A stretch of 64,000 nt of DNA from Aquilonibacter sp963820185 (GTDB lineage: Bacteria > Vulcanimicrobiota > Vulcanimicrobiia > Vulcanimicrobiales > Vulcanimicrobiaceae), in the NCBI GenBank assembly GCA_963820185.1, contig CAWFYV010000003.1:372001-436000 (forward strand). The letters run 5' to 3'. Shown here piece after piece: positions 41,921-50,679 of this stretch. How positions within the stretch are numbered: position 1 is the stretch's first letter; each line of letters opens with the position of its first letter. The notes under the pieces were generated by a model, which saw only the letters and a program-made list of their open reading frames with translations, ran no database searches and was not told the origin of the DNA. Both the position numbers and the translations under genes were made by a program.

Positions 41921-43065
41921 GCGGCTGCCTCGAGTTCGTCGGCTAGATGCCGCTCGTAGGCGCGCACAAACGGCAGGTAGATGATCGTCGCAATGGCGAC
42001 GTTAAGCACGACAAGCCCGATCGCTCGCAGATCAAGGGTCGCGATATACGTCGAAATCAGCGTCGGTATCGAGGAAGGCACATAGTAGATCGCGCGCCCG
42101 ACCCAACCGAGTGCAACCGCGAGATAGGTCGTCGTTGCGAGTACGAGCGGAGCCAATAAGAATGGCGGCACGAGAAACGGATTGAGCACCACCGGCACAC
42201 TGAAAAGTAAGGGTTCGTTGGCGTTGATCAGCGCGGGGAGGATGGTCGCGCGTCCCACGTTTCGCAAACGCGTAACGCGCGAGAACGCGAGCAGCGCAGC
42301 AAGCGGCAACGTCGAACCCGCGCCGCCCGGAAAGATAAAAAGGAAGAGTGAGACCACGACGATGTGCGGCAGCGGCAGGTGATTGGCATATGCGCTCGTG
42401 TTTTCTGCTTGGAGCGTCAGGTAGACCGGCGTGACAAACGCGGCCAGCAGCGCAGGACCGTGCAGACCGATTGTCCACAGTAGCGTCTGCACGGCAACGA
42501 TGACAATCAGCGCGATATAGGTATCGCCCATCTGACCGAGCGGTCTGAGCGCACGCGTGACCGCATCGCTCACCGAGAGGTGTGCCGCACGTAGTCCGAA
42601 TGCAACGGCAATTGCGAGCAGCGCGCCGGTCCACGCGTTGCCTGAAAGCCGCGCGCCCAGCGCAACGAGCCCGCATGCGGCAAGTGCAATGAACAACCCG
42701 CTCGGCCCGATGGCGCGCAGATATTCGAGCGGCGTGCCGGCATAGGCCGGCAATGCGATCAGGTATGCAAGCGTAGAACCGGTAATTACGGCGAGTGGAT
42801 TGATGTGCGCGCGCCGCGCGTAATACCAGGCGAGTGTCGGTGCGAGCACGAGGCCCATGATACCGAAGGCGGGGAGCACTGCACCCGAGACCCGCAGGCC
42901 CAGCGCCGGCCCAACCAGCGGTCCAGGCACGGCAACAAACGGAAAGATGGCGAGCGCGGCGACGAGCAGTCCGGCGAAGCTCCAAGGGAGCGCATCGCGG
43001 GTGGCTACGAGGAAGGGACTAGATGCGACGAACGACAGCTTCGACGCGACCGATGATCTCGACAT
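41917..43065 (-). CDS. Orphan PTS EIIC-like permease (cellobiose/lactose type)
   Basis: This 382-residue protein has ten hydrophobic helices and the EIIC substrate-binding signature ALINANEPLLFSVPVVLNPF near residue 275. The N-terminus PFLVATRDALPWSF also fits. No EIIA, EIIB, HPr or enzyme I gene is seen nearby, so phosphotransfer is doubtful. ATG 43065 lies 47 bases inside lexA, and no other in-frame start exists before the homologous region. Confidence 0.82.
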   Translation of the reverse strand: MSRSSVASKLSFVASSPFLVATRDALPWSFAGLLVAALAIFPFVAVPGPLVGPALGLRVSGAVLPAFGIMGLVLAPTLAWYYARRAHINPLAVITGSTLAYLIALPAYAGTPLEYLRAIGPSGLFIALAACGLVALGARLSGNAWTGALLAIAVAFGLRAAHLSVSDAVTRALRPLGQMGDTYIALIVIVAVQTLLWTIGLHGPALLAAFVTPVYLTLQAENTSAYANHLPLPHIVVVSLFLFIFPGGAGSTLPLAALLAFSRVTRLRNVGRATILPALINANEPLLFSVPVVLNPFLVPPFLLAPLVLATTTYLAVALGWVGRAIYYVPSSIPTLISTYIATLDLRAIGLVVLNVAIATIIYLPFVRAYERHLADELEAAA

Positions 43066-43630
43066 CGCTCGCGTAGATTGGCGCCATGGCGCGATTCTCC
43101 GGCTGTAACCGGATGCGCCCGTCTTCGCGGTAATAGCGCTTCACCGTCGCTTCGCCGTCGACCATCGCCACGACGATCTCGCCATCGCGCGCGACCCGCT
43201 GCGGCCGCACCATGATCAAATCACCGTCCAAGATCGCCGCATCGACCATCGAATCGCCCTGCACGCGCAGCATGAACGCATCGGAGATGCGCGGCACAAA
43301 GGACGCGGGCAACACGAACTCGCCTTCCAGGTGCTCTTGCGCGGTGATCGGTATCCCAGCGGCGACCTTACCGAGAATCGGCATCACGATACTCTCCGGC
43401 ACCGGGGCCATCCCCAGATCGGAGCGCAGCGCGCGGGGCTTGGTAGGGTCGCGCGAGATCATTCCGCGCCGCTCCAAGGCCTTAAGGTGGGCGTGAATCG
43501 TGGACGAGGACGAGAGGCCGACCCGCTCACCGATCTCGCGCACCGACGGCGGGTATCCGCGTTCGACGGTAAAGGCGCGTATCACGTCGAGAATCCGCTG
43601 CTGTCGTTCGGTCGCTGGTTTGTCGGTCAA
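43019..43630 (-). CDS. lexA: LexA repressor of the SOS response
   Basis: This 203-residue protein has an N-terminal winged helix (TERQQRILDVIRAF, YPPSVREIGERVGLSSSSTIH) and a C-terminal S24-type self-cleavage domain: cleavage pair Ala91-Gly92 in VAAGIPI, catalytic Ser127 in GDSM, Lys164 in EATVKRYY. TTG 43630 has a GGAGG-type site upstream. Three CGAAC-N4-GTTYG boxes lie in the region shared with the divergent LysM gene, so it is likely autoregulated. Confidence 0.95.
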   Translation of the reverse strand: MTDKPATERQQRILDVIRAFTVERGYPPSVREIGERVGLSSSSTIHAHLKALERRGMISRDPTKPRALRSDLGMAPVPESIVMPILGKVAAGIPITAQEHLEGEFVLPASFVPRISDAFMLRVQGDSMVDAAILDGDLIMVRPQRVARDGEIVVAMVDGEATVKRYYREDGRIRLQPENRAMAPIYASDVEIIGRVEAVVRRI

Positions 43631-43720
43631 GGGCTCCCTCCCCGAGGCTTTTTTGCAGCGCAATGCCACCCGTATGGCATGGATTTGCGCTACAACCGTA
43701 GCACAGGCCGCGGGAAAAGG

Positions 43721-43734
43721 CAAACATACGTTCG
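43721..43734 (-). promoter_or_regulatory. LexA box 1 (CGAACGTATGTTTG)
   Basis: Reads CGAACGTATGTTTG on the minus strand, a match to the Gram-positive LexA consensus. It overlaps a possible lexA -35 box (TTGCCT), with a weak -10 (TACGGT) 17 bases downstream. Confidence 0.6.
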
Positions 43735-43742
43735 GACCACGC

Positions 43743-43773
43743 TTGACAGTACGTCGGCACAGTGTGCTAAAAT
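43743..43773 (+). promoter_or_regulatory. Promoter of the LysM (yneA-like) gene
   Basis: -35 TTGACA (43743-43748) and -10 TAAAAT (43768-43773) are separated by 19 bases. LexA box 2 starts nine bases further on, over the expected transcription start. Confidence 0.6.
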
Positions 43774-43781
43774 CTAGGGGA

Positions 43782-43795
43782 CGAACAGCTGTTTG
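43782..43795 (+). promoter_or_regulatory. LexA box 2 (CGAACAGCTGTTTG)
   Basis: CGAACAGCTGTTTG fits CGAAC-N4-GTTYG and lies at the predicted transcription start of the LysM gene, a position where a bound repressor would block initiation. Confidence 0.65.
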
Positions 43796-43821
43796 GCACA
43801 AAATGTGGGTACGTTGGTAGT

Positions 43822-43835
43822 CGAACGGTCGTTCG
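43822..43835 (+). promoter_or_regulatory. LexA box 3 (CGAACGGTCGTTCG)
   Basis: CGAACGGTCGTTCG matches the consensus in both half-sites. It lies 28 bases before the LysM GTG start, in the 5' leader. Confidence 0.7.
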
Positions 43836-43862
43836 CCACAAGATATGGAAGGAGCTCGAGAC

Positions 43863-44138
43863 GTGCGGAAACGGTTCACCCTCATGCCGGCGATCACGCT
43901 GGCAGCACTCAGTCTGATGGTAACGGTGCCGGCGCTTTCGAGCATGCACCTGTACGCCGCAACGGCGCAGCGCTACGCGGTCGTCACCGTGCAGCCGGGC
44001 GATACACTTTGGTCGATCGCCGTCGCGCACACGAATTCGAGCGGCGACGTGCAGGAGACGATCGATCGCATCAGCGCGACGAACCACCTCCAAGCATCGA
44101 CGATTCTCCCGGGCGAACATCTCCGAATTCCTGAATAA
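43863..44138 (+). CDS. YneA-like SOS cell-division inhibitor (TM plus LysM)
   Basis: This 91-residue protein has an N-terminal signal/TM segment (LMPAITLAALSLMVTVPAL) and a LysM domain beginning VVTVQPGDTLWSIAVAH. GTG 43863 has GGAG eight bases upstream. Bacillus YneA has the same size and layout, sits divergent from lexA and delays division during DNA damage. The divergent position and two LexA boxes here support the same role, but this is by analogy. Confidence 0.75.
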   Translation: MRKRFTLMPAITLAALSLMVTVPALSSMHLYAATAQRYAVVTVQPGDTLWSIAVAHTNSSGDVQETIDRISATNHLQASTILPGEHLRIPE

Positions 44139-44140
44139 TA

Positions 44141-44202
44141 TTGTCATCCCCGCCCCTCGTCGGGCTCGGGATAAACTCCGCCATGCGTAGTCGAGGGACC
44201 GA
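44141..44202. repeat. Dispersed repeat copy, intergenic
   Basis: Starts TTGTCATCCC and ends GTAGTCGAGGGACCGA like the copy at 31107-31153, with a different middle part (CTCGTCGGGCTCGGGATAAA region). It lies between the LysM gene stop and its terminator. Confidence 0.55.
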
Positions 44203-44203
44203 G

Positions 44204-44228
44204 AAAGCCGCAAGCCTGCGGCTTTTTT
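44204..44228 (+). terminator. Intrinsic terminator of the LysM gene
   Basis: AAAGCCGCA-AGCC-TGCGGCTTT forms a perfect 9-bp stem with a tetraloop, followed by further T to make a run of six. Confidence 0.85.
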
Positions 44229-44234
44229 AGTTGT

Positions 44235-44447
44235 CTACGAGCGTCGGCTCACGAGCACGATCGAGTGCCCCGTGTGCTCGTTTAAGAACTCCAGGCCTTC
44301 CATCATCCACGAATCGAGGCCATTGCTCGAATGTTTCGCGACCTCGCGCACCACGTGGACGCGGTCGCGCAGCCACGCAAGTTCCGAGCGCGTCGTCGTC
44401 GGAAAGATCGCAACTTCACAATCTTCGCATTGATACCCGTATTGCAC
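44235..44447 (-). CDS. Small Cys-pair protein, unknown function
   Basis: This 70-residue protein starts at GTG 44447. It has one CxxC pair (YQCEDCEVAIF) near the N-terminus, a charged helix (ELAWLRDRVHVVREVAKH) and ends IVLVSRRS. A lone CxxC could bind metal as half a site. No family is recognised. It is flanked by two terminators. Confidence 0.5.
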   Translation of the reverse strand: MQYGYQCEDCEVAIFPTTTRSELAWLRDRVHVVREVAKHSSNGLDSWMMEGLEFLNEHTGHSIVLVSRRS

Positions 44448-44471
44448 GAGGGCGCGCTTTCGCGTGAAATA

Positions 44472-44501
44472 CGAAGGCCCCCGCTTACGCGGGGGCCTTC
44501 G
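44472..44501 (-). terminator. Strong hairpin downstream of the TonB receptor gene
   Basis: A perfect 13-bp stem, CGAAGGCCCCCGC with GCGGGGGCCTTCG, loop TTAC. It lies 23 bases past the receptor stop and just upstream of the small CxxC gene. A weak T-rich tail follows on the minus strand. Confidence 0.7.
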
Positions 44502-44523
44502 CCCTGTTACTCGAGTCTATCGA

Positions 44524-47500
44524 CTAGAGCTTGACGTTGAACGTCACGTACACGTTGAACGGCGGCGGGATTACGCCCGCATTAGAACCGTTGGTCGGTG
44601 CGTAGGGTTGTTGCTGCCACGGATAGAGCGACGTGCCGTTGGCAGCCGCGCTGTACGTGGAGGGCTGACCCGGTGTCAGGTAGCCCGGTCCGAGTTGGTA
44701 GTTCGACACGTAGAAGCTGTTCGCGCCGTAGCCGCAAACATTGGAGCTGGCCGGATAGGCCGAGGTCCACGGCTCTTTCGAGCCGCCGAAGCACGTGTGG
44801 AACAGGTTCGCGACGGTTACGTTCATCGTGATCTTCGGTGTGATGTCGTAGCTGAGCGCGATGTTACCAACCATGATGAACGGATTCCGATACTGTCCGA
44901 TGCCATCGAACGAACCGGTCTCCGGGTTCGGGATGAAGAGTAGACCCGTCGGAGTCGCGCCAGCGCCGTTTACGGTCGTGTAGTTGCACTGCTGCGTCGC
45001 CCCAGGTTGACTCGGTCGATCGAGGTGCAATTGCGCGGATCTACGCCCTGTACGGTGAACGGCGAACCGTACGAGGTTCCTTCCGCGAGTTGGAACGTCG
45101 GGGTGATCGCCCATCTATCGTGACGATAGTTGAGGATCAGCGAGCTGACCCACGGCGAGTCATACAGACCGAGGCGCCGTGTTGACGCCCGGAAGCGCGA
45201 CGTCGGACGGCGGTGCATACCAACCGTTGGGATCGAGCAGGCCTTGCGCCGGCGCAGCTGAAGTACGGATTGGCAATTACCGGTTGCGTGCCAACTGCGC
45301 CCGTACAGTTCTGCGCAACACCAACTGCGCCAACGCCAGTCGTTCCCGCGAAGCACGGATAGTTCTGGCTTCCGCCCTTCGCGAGCGCGTTGTAGTTGCC
45401 GATCGCGGTGTTGTAGTAGCCGATCTGGTTCGCGCCGAGGTTGTTGACCAATCCCGATTGGAATTGGACCTTGGCGTTGGTGTACGTTACCGCGAGCGAT
45501 CCCGAGAAACCATTCTTCGAGAAGTCGCCCTTGGTGAAGGCACCTTCCACACCGTAGCTCTTGAACTGTCCGACCGGAACCTGCGTAACGTAGCCGGGTC
45601 CGATGAACGATTGCTCTTGATAGCCGTTGGTGAGGTTGTAGAACGGCGTGACCTTGAAGCTCATGTCGGTTCCACGAATGTGCCGCTCGAGTGAGATGTC
45701 GTACTGCGCCGACGTTTGCGACGGCGTGTTATGGAACGGGTCGAAGAACCCGAGGCCCATGAAGTTCGCCCACTGGGCGGTGTTGTTTCCCGACTCGTTC
45801 GTGTACTGAACTGAAGCCGAGATTGGCGGCTCGATGAAGCGGCCACCCGAGAAGCGCCAGACCGTGTCGGGCGATTCGGTGTAGGTCGCCGAGTAGCGCG
45901 CCGACCAGTAGTGCAGGTTATACGACGCCGGCGAGGAGGCCGAGAAGCTCGGCGCCACGACGCCGTCTTGCGTCGTGCCGTTCGGGTGCACGAAGCCAGT
46001 CGCCGTGGAACCGGTGTGTGCACCGATGTACGTGTTGCAGTCGGTGGTCTGCGGGATCTCGATCGGACTAGCCGGCGGAGATTGTCCCGGTTGCAACGGT
46101 AGCGTGTAAGTACCGGCAGTTTGTACAACGCCGCCCAGGGTCGCTCCAGGCGTAGCGTAGCAGAAGTTATCTGCTGCGATCTGCGCATAGAACTGCTCGG
46201 CCTCGGTGCCGGTATGAGCCATGTTGTAGGTATAGCTCTCGTAGCGAAGTGCAGCGTTGACAAGCCACTTGTCGTTCGGACGCCACTGGTCGCTAAGCGA
46301 GATGTTGGTGAAGTTCGGATCCACCGTATTGTACGATGCAGTCTCCGGGCCGCTCCAGAGGTACTCGTTCTGCGCACCTGCGGCAGCAGCGTTTGGTCCG
46401 ACTACTCCCGGCGTGTAGCCGAAGTTCACGACGTTACCTGCGCCGCAGGTCTTGGTCGTGCTGCTTCCGGAAGCGGTGACGCACTGCTTGGGAGCGTTGT
46501 AGCACGGAATCTGCGCATCGCCGTTCGCGAGCGAACTCCAGCAGGTGAAGTTCCCTTGCGAATTGCCGGCGACGATTCCGAACGGACCTGCAGAGCCGCC
46601 ATATGCAGACGAAGCCGTGGTGTTGTTATCACGCAACACGTTCGCATACGTCTGGTTCACCGTGAACTGGAGCAGGTTCTTGTCGTTGATCTGATCGCTG
46701 AACTGGAACTCGCCGCCGCTGGTATGCGTGATCAGCAGGTAATTCTGCGCCAGTGCTTCGTTTGGTGCACCTATCACGTAGCCTGCGAGGGTCGAGTACG
46801 GTCCAGTTTGGTTCCAATCGGAGAAGAACGTGTAGCCCATCAAACGGGCGTACGCGCGATCGCCGATTGCATGCGTGTACTGGGCCTTGACGATGCCCTG
46901 ATCGTTGTAGATAGCGTCCTGCGTATTTTCAGGCAGTTGACTATACATCGGACGACCTGTGGGCGAGTCCGGATAGCTGTAGAACGACGGTGTCAGCTGC
47001 GCATACGGCGTGCCGAACGGCGCGGCGTACGTGTAGCCTTCGACGTAACCCGGACAGTTGTTCGCGCTCAAGTGGACGTTACAACTCGGATCACTCGCTG
47101 TCGGTCCCGAATATGGGTAGCCGACGGCCGCGAGCTGGTAGCCGTTGTAACCGTTGAGATCGGCTGCATCGCCGTAGAACCAGGTCTTGAGCAGCGAACC
47201 GCTCCAGAGTAACTGGAGGTCGTCGCGCTGACCATCTTTACGCGGGATCGCGAAGTGGAAGTTCACCACATTTTCGCGGTCGGCAATGAAGCTGGTGTTT
47301 GCGGCCAGGCCGCTGTACGGCGAGAGACACCACGGTGATCCTGCCGGTTGGCCAATCGCAGTGTCGACGCTTGCCGGCGTTGAGCCGTCCACCGTACTGC
47401 ATTGCGCGTACGCAGCACCATTCACGGCGACATTGAATCCGAGACCCGCATTTGTGCTCGAGTAGTCGGAATAGATGCCGCCCGGGCCCATGAGGCTCGT

Positions 47501-48418
47501 GCCGTTGCTGTTGTCGATCAAGCGGAAGGCTTGATTGTATCCGCTCAGGCCGACGTAGTAGCTGAAATTCCGGTCAGGCGATGCGCCGCCGGCTTCAACC
47601 TTGGCTTGATGGTAGAACGCGTCCGACGCGATGCCGCCACCGAAGTTGGCATAGCCCGGATACGTTCCAGTCTTGATGACCTGGTTGACGAAGCCCGAAG
47701 TACCCGAGCTTGAGTTCGACGCAGGGCCACCGCCGGTATACACTTGCAACTCTTGTAGACCGAGGTTCGATTCGGTCGACGCGTTGTAGTTGTCAAATGC
47801 GCGGTTTACCGGAACGCCGTCGTATTCGAAACCGGTGAAGAACGACTGAGAACCACGAATGAATACATTCTGGTTCCAGCCCATTCCACCGATGGTGACG
47901 TTGACGCCGGGTACTGCGGCAATTGCCGAGTACGCGGAGTTCAGGTTGCTACCGCCGCCAAGTGCGCCTGCGGCAGCGATCGTCGCCGAGTTGACGTTAT
48001 AAACATCGCCGCCGACGCCCGCCTTGACGAGCGAGCCGGCCGCGGTTGAAGTAACGTTGGCGATGGTTTTTAGTTGCCGCTGCAACTGGAAGGAGAGTGC
48101 GAGCTGGTTATCAGCGAAAACCGTGATACCTGACTCGGAGAGGGGAGCATAGCCTTCCTTGACGATCGACACCGTATAAGTATCCGGTGCGAGAGCAAGG
48201 AACGTGAAATGTCCCGAAGCGTCAGTTGTACCGTTCGCGGCTTGCGATGCAGAGAGAACTTTTACGCTCGCTCCGGCAACCGCTTTGCCTTGATCGTCTG
48301 TTACGTAGCCACCGATACCGCCAGTCACGCCTGCCAGTGCCCATGTTCCCTGGAGCAGGAATGCGACTGTGAGTGCCAGCGCCACGGCCACCTGACGGAT
48401 GGTCCGTTTGCTTGTCAT
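44524..48418 (-). pseudogene. TonB-dependent receptor with carboxypeptidase-regulatory domain, frameshifted near its 3' end
   Basis: The main frame gives about 1050 good residues: signal peptide (VAVALALTVAFLLQGTWALA), a CarboxypepD_reg-like domain (GGYVTDDQGKAVAGASVKVL), a plug (NQNVFIRGSQSFFTGFEYDG) and a long beta-barrel. Near 45238-45250 the frame shifts (LLDPNGWYAPPSDVALPG), again near 45165-45185 (LYDSPWVSSLILNYRHD), and again near 45015-45030, after which the barrel ends normally (NVTVANLFHTC ... NVYVTFNVKL). Three indels in about 240 bases suggest either consensus error or recent decay. The ligand is unknown. Confidence 0.8.
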
Positions 48419-48452
48419 TGATAGCCCTCAATTGTGTTGTAGTGACATATCC

Positions 48453-48470
48453 GTCTCGCACGTGCGAGAC
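48453..48470. promoter_or_regulatory. 18-bp perfect palindrome before the TonB receptor
   Basis: GTCTCGCACGTGCGAGAC is fully self-complementary and lies 35 bases upstream of the receptor ATG. On the minus strand it sits between TTGGCG and GATATG, which could be -35 and -10 boxes 19 bases apart, so it may be an operator. Confidence 0.55.
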
Positions 48471-48579
48471 CGCCAACAAGCGACCCATTCAAGCAACCGC
48501 CTGCGCGGCCTCAAACAAGTCTCAAATTGACGTGAGGCTCGAATTCTCTCGACTAAGGTCGCATCCTTTAAGCAAGCTT

Positions 48580-48613
48580 AAAAAATGAGGGGCCGCTTGG
48601 ACCAGGCGACCCC
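48580..48613 (-). terminator. Intrinsic terminator after sucD
   Basis: On the minus strand GGGGTCGC pairs with GCGGCCCC (one G-T pair) and six T follow after a two-base gap. It lies 26 bases past the sucD stop and ends the long sucCD-containing operon. Confidence 0.75.
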
Positions 48614-48638
48614 CCGTTTCTTAAGGTTCCCCTCTCGT

Positions 48639-49517
48639 CTAGACCAGGGTTGCCATCCGCTCCGCAAGCAGGCCGGGCAGTTGCGATGGCCGGTCGGCCA
48701 CCGGCACGCTCGCCGCCTGGAACGCCTTGATCTTGCTCTCCGCGGTACCGAACGCACCGGAGATGATTGCGCCCGCGTGCCCGAGCGACTTACCCGGCGG
48801 CGCGTTGCGGCCGCCGACGAACGCGACGATCGGCATCCCGGCGAGGTGCTCCTTGATGAAGGCGGCAGCGTCTTCTTCATCTGAGCCGCCGATCTCACCA
48901 CAGATCACGATCGCTTGCGTCTGCGGGTCGTTCTTGAACTCACGCAGGCAGTCGACAAACGTGGTCCCGATGATTGGATCACCACCGATGCCCACACAGG
49001 TCGATTGGCCCAAGCCCGCGCGCGTCAGCCCGTCGACAACCTCGTACGTGAGGGTCCCGGAGCGCGAGATCAGTCCGACGTTGCCCTCTTTAAAGATGTG
49101 ACCCGGCATGATGCCGACCGACGACTTGCCGGGTGAGATGAGGCCCGGGCAATTGGGGCCGATGATCCGCATGCCGGGCGTGGTCCCCACGACACGCAGC
49201 GTATCGTGAACCGGAACACCTTCGGTGATGCAGACCGAGAATCGCACGCCGGCTTCGTAGGCTTCGAAGAGTGCATCCGCGGCGCCGGCCGGCGGGACGA
49301 AGATACACTGATGCGTCGCGCCGGTTGCCGCGACGCACTCCGCTACCGTATTAAAGACCGGCAGTCCGTGCTCGGTTTTTTGTCCGCCTTTGCCAGGCGT
49401 GACGCCACCGACGACTTTCGTGCCGTAGGCCAACATGCGTCCGGTGTGATAGGAGCCTTCCGCGCCGGTGATGCCTTGCACGAAAACCTTGCTGTTCTTA
49501 TCGAGATAGATACTCAT
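48639..49517 (-). CDS. sucD: Succinyl-CoA synthetase alpha subunit
   Basis: This 292-residue protein has the CoA-binding Rossmann domain (VFVQGITGAEGSYHTGRML, YGTKVVGGVTPGKGG) and the ligase domain with the phospho-histidine in SLGHAGAIISG near residue 250. It works with SucC in the TCA cycle, making ATP/GTP from succinyl-CoA. The ATG overlaps the sucC stop. Confidence 0.97.
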   Translation of the reverse strand: MSIYLDKNSKVFVQGITGAEGSYHTGRMLAYGTKVVGGVTPGKGGQKTEHGLPVFNTVAECVAATGATHQCIFVPPAGAADALFEAYEAGVRFSVCITEGVPVHDTLRVVGTTPGMRIIGPNCPGLISPGKSSVGIMPGHIFKEGNVGLISRSGTLTYEVVDGLTRAGLGQSTCVGIGGDPIIGTTFVDCLREFKNDPQTQAIVICGEIGGSDEEDAAAFIKEHLAGMPIVAFVGGRNAPPGKSLGHAGAIISGAFGTAESKIKAFQAASVPVADRPSQLPGLLAERMATLV

Positions 49518-50677
49518 CGCGCCAACTCCACGGCGCGTTGTGCGCCTTCGTCCATCGTTTCAACCGGCGTCATGCCAGCCTCTTTGAGAATGCGCCGGCC
49601 TTCCTCTTCATTCGTACCGGTCAGCCGGATCACGAGCGGGATCTTGCGCGCCTTGGTCGTGCGCAACGCTTCGACGATCCCCTTGGCCACTTCGTCGCCG
49701 CGCGTGATGCCGCCGAAGATATTAATGAAGAACACCTTCGCCCCAGTGTGGTTGACGACGAGCTCGTAGCAGTTGCGTACGCGTTCCGCGTTCGCTCCGC
49801 CGCCGACATCGAGGAAGTCCGCGATCTCGCCACCCGCGTTCTTCACCGCGTCCATCGTCGCCATCGCCAGGCCCGCACCGTTGGCCATCGTGCCTACCGT
49901 GCCGGGGAATCTGCGGAAGTTGCGAATGCCCAGCCCCGCTTCGACTGCGAGCGCTTCGTCGGGATCGAGCGGCAATGTCTTCTCCCACTCTTTGAGTTCC
50001 GGATGACGAAAGAGCGCGTCGTCGTCGATTTCGACCTTCGCATCCGCGGCAATCACGCGCCCGTCTTTGGTGAGGATCAACGGGTTGATCTCGACCAGCT
50101 TTGCGCCGTAGGCGAAAAATAGATTGTACATGCCTGCGAGGATCGCCGGGAACGCCTTGCGATAACCCGCGTCGAGATCGGCTTTGAAGGCAAGCTCGCG
50201 CCCGATGAACGGCGAGTACCCGATCGCCGTGTCCACGTAGAACGTGTGAAACGACTCGGGATGTTTCTCGTGCACCTCTTCCACGTCCATGCCGCCGAAG
50301 CGCGTCACAATGATTGCCGGCTTCTTCGTCGTGCGATCGACCGAGATCGCGCAGTACGACTCGAGCGCAACGTCAAGGGTCTCCTCAACCAGCACGGAGT
50401 TCACCGGCTCGCCGTTTGGATTCTGACGATTCGGCGGCATCGGCGTCGCCATGATCTCGGTTGCGGCTTTGCGCCCTTCTTCCGGCGTTGATGCGAACTT
50501 GATCTTGCCCGCTTTGCCGCGTCCGCCCATTAGCACTTGCGCTTTAATGACCCACTTGCCGGGGTTCTTCTCGATGAACGCCCCGACTTCGTCGGGCGTG
50601 TTGCAATGTTGAGATCTGGGGACCGGTATGCCGCTGCGACGGAACAACTCTTTCCCCTGATACTCCATGAGATTCAT
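49514..50677 (-). CDS. sucC: Succinyl-CoA synthetase beta subunit
   Basis: This 387-residue subunit has the N-terminal MNLMEYQGKELFRRSGIPVP, an ATP-grasp domain (KWVIKAQVLMGGRGKAG, LVEINPLILTKDGRVIAADAK) and the C-terminal FFINIFGGITRGDEVAKGI. It holds the nucleotide site. The 2-base gap after the acyl-CoA dehydrogenase stop and the overlap with sucD place it within one operon. Confidence 0.97.
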   Translation of the reverse strand: MNLMEYQGKELFRRSGIPVPRSQHCNTPDEVGAFIEKNPGKWVIKAQVLMGGRGKAGKIKFASTPEEGRKAATEIMATPMPPNRQNPNGEPVNSVLVEETLDVALESYCAISVDRTTKKPAIIVTRFGGMDVEEVHEKHPESFHTFYVDTAIGYSPFIGRELAFKADLDAGYRKAFPAILAGMYNLFFAYGAKLVEINPLILTKDGRVIAADAKVEIDDDALFRHPELKEWEKTLPLDPDEALAVEAGLGIRNFRRFPGTVGTMANGAGLAMATMDAVKNAGGEIADFLDVGGGANAERVRNCYELVVNHTGAKVFFINIFGGITRGDEVAKGIVEALRTTKARKIPLVIRLTGTNEEEGRRILKEAGMTPVETMDEGAQRAVELAR

Positions 50678-50679
50678 GC

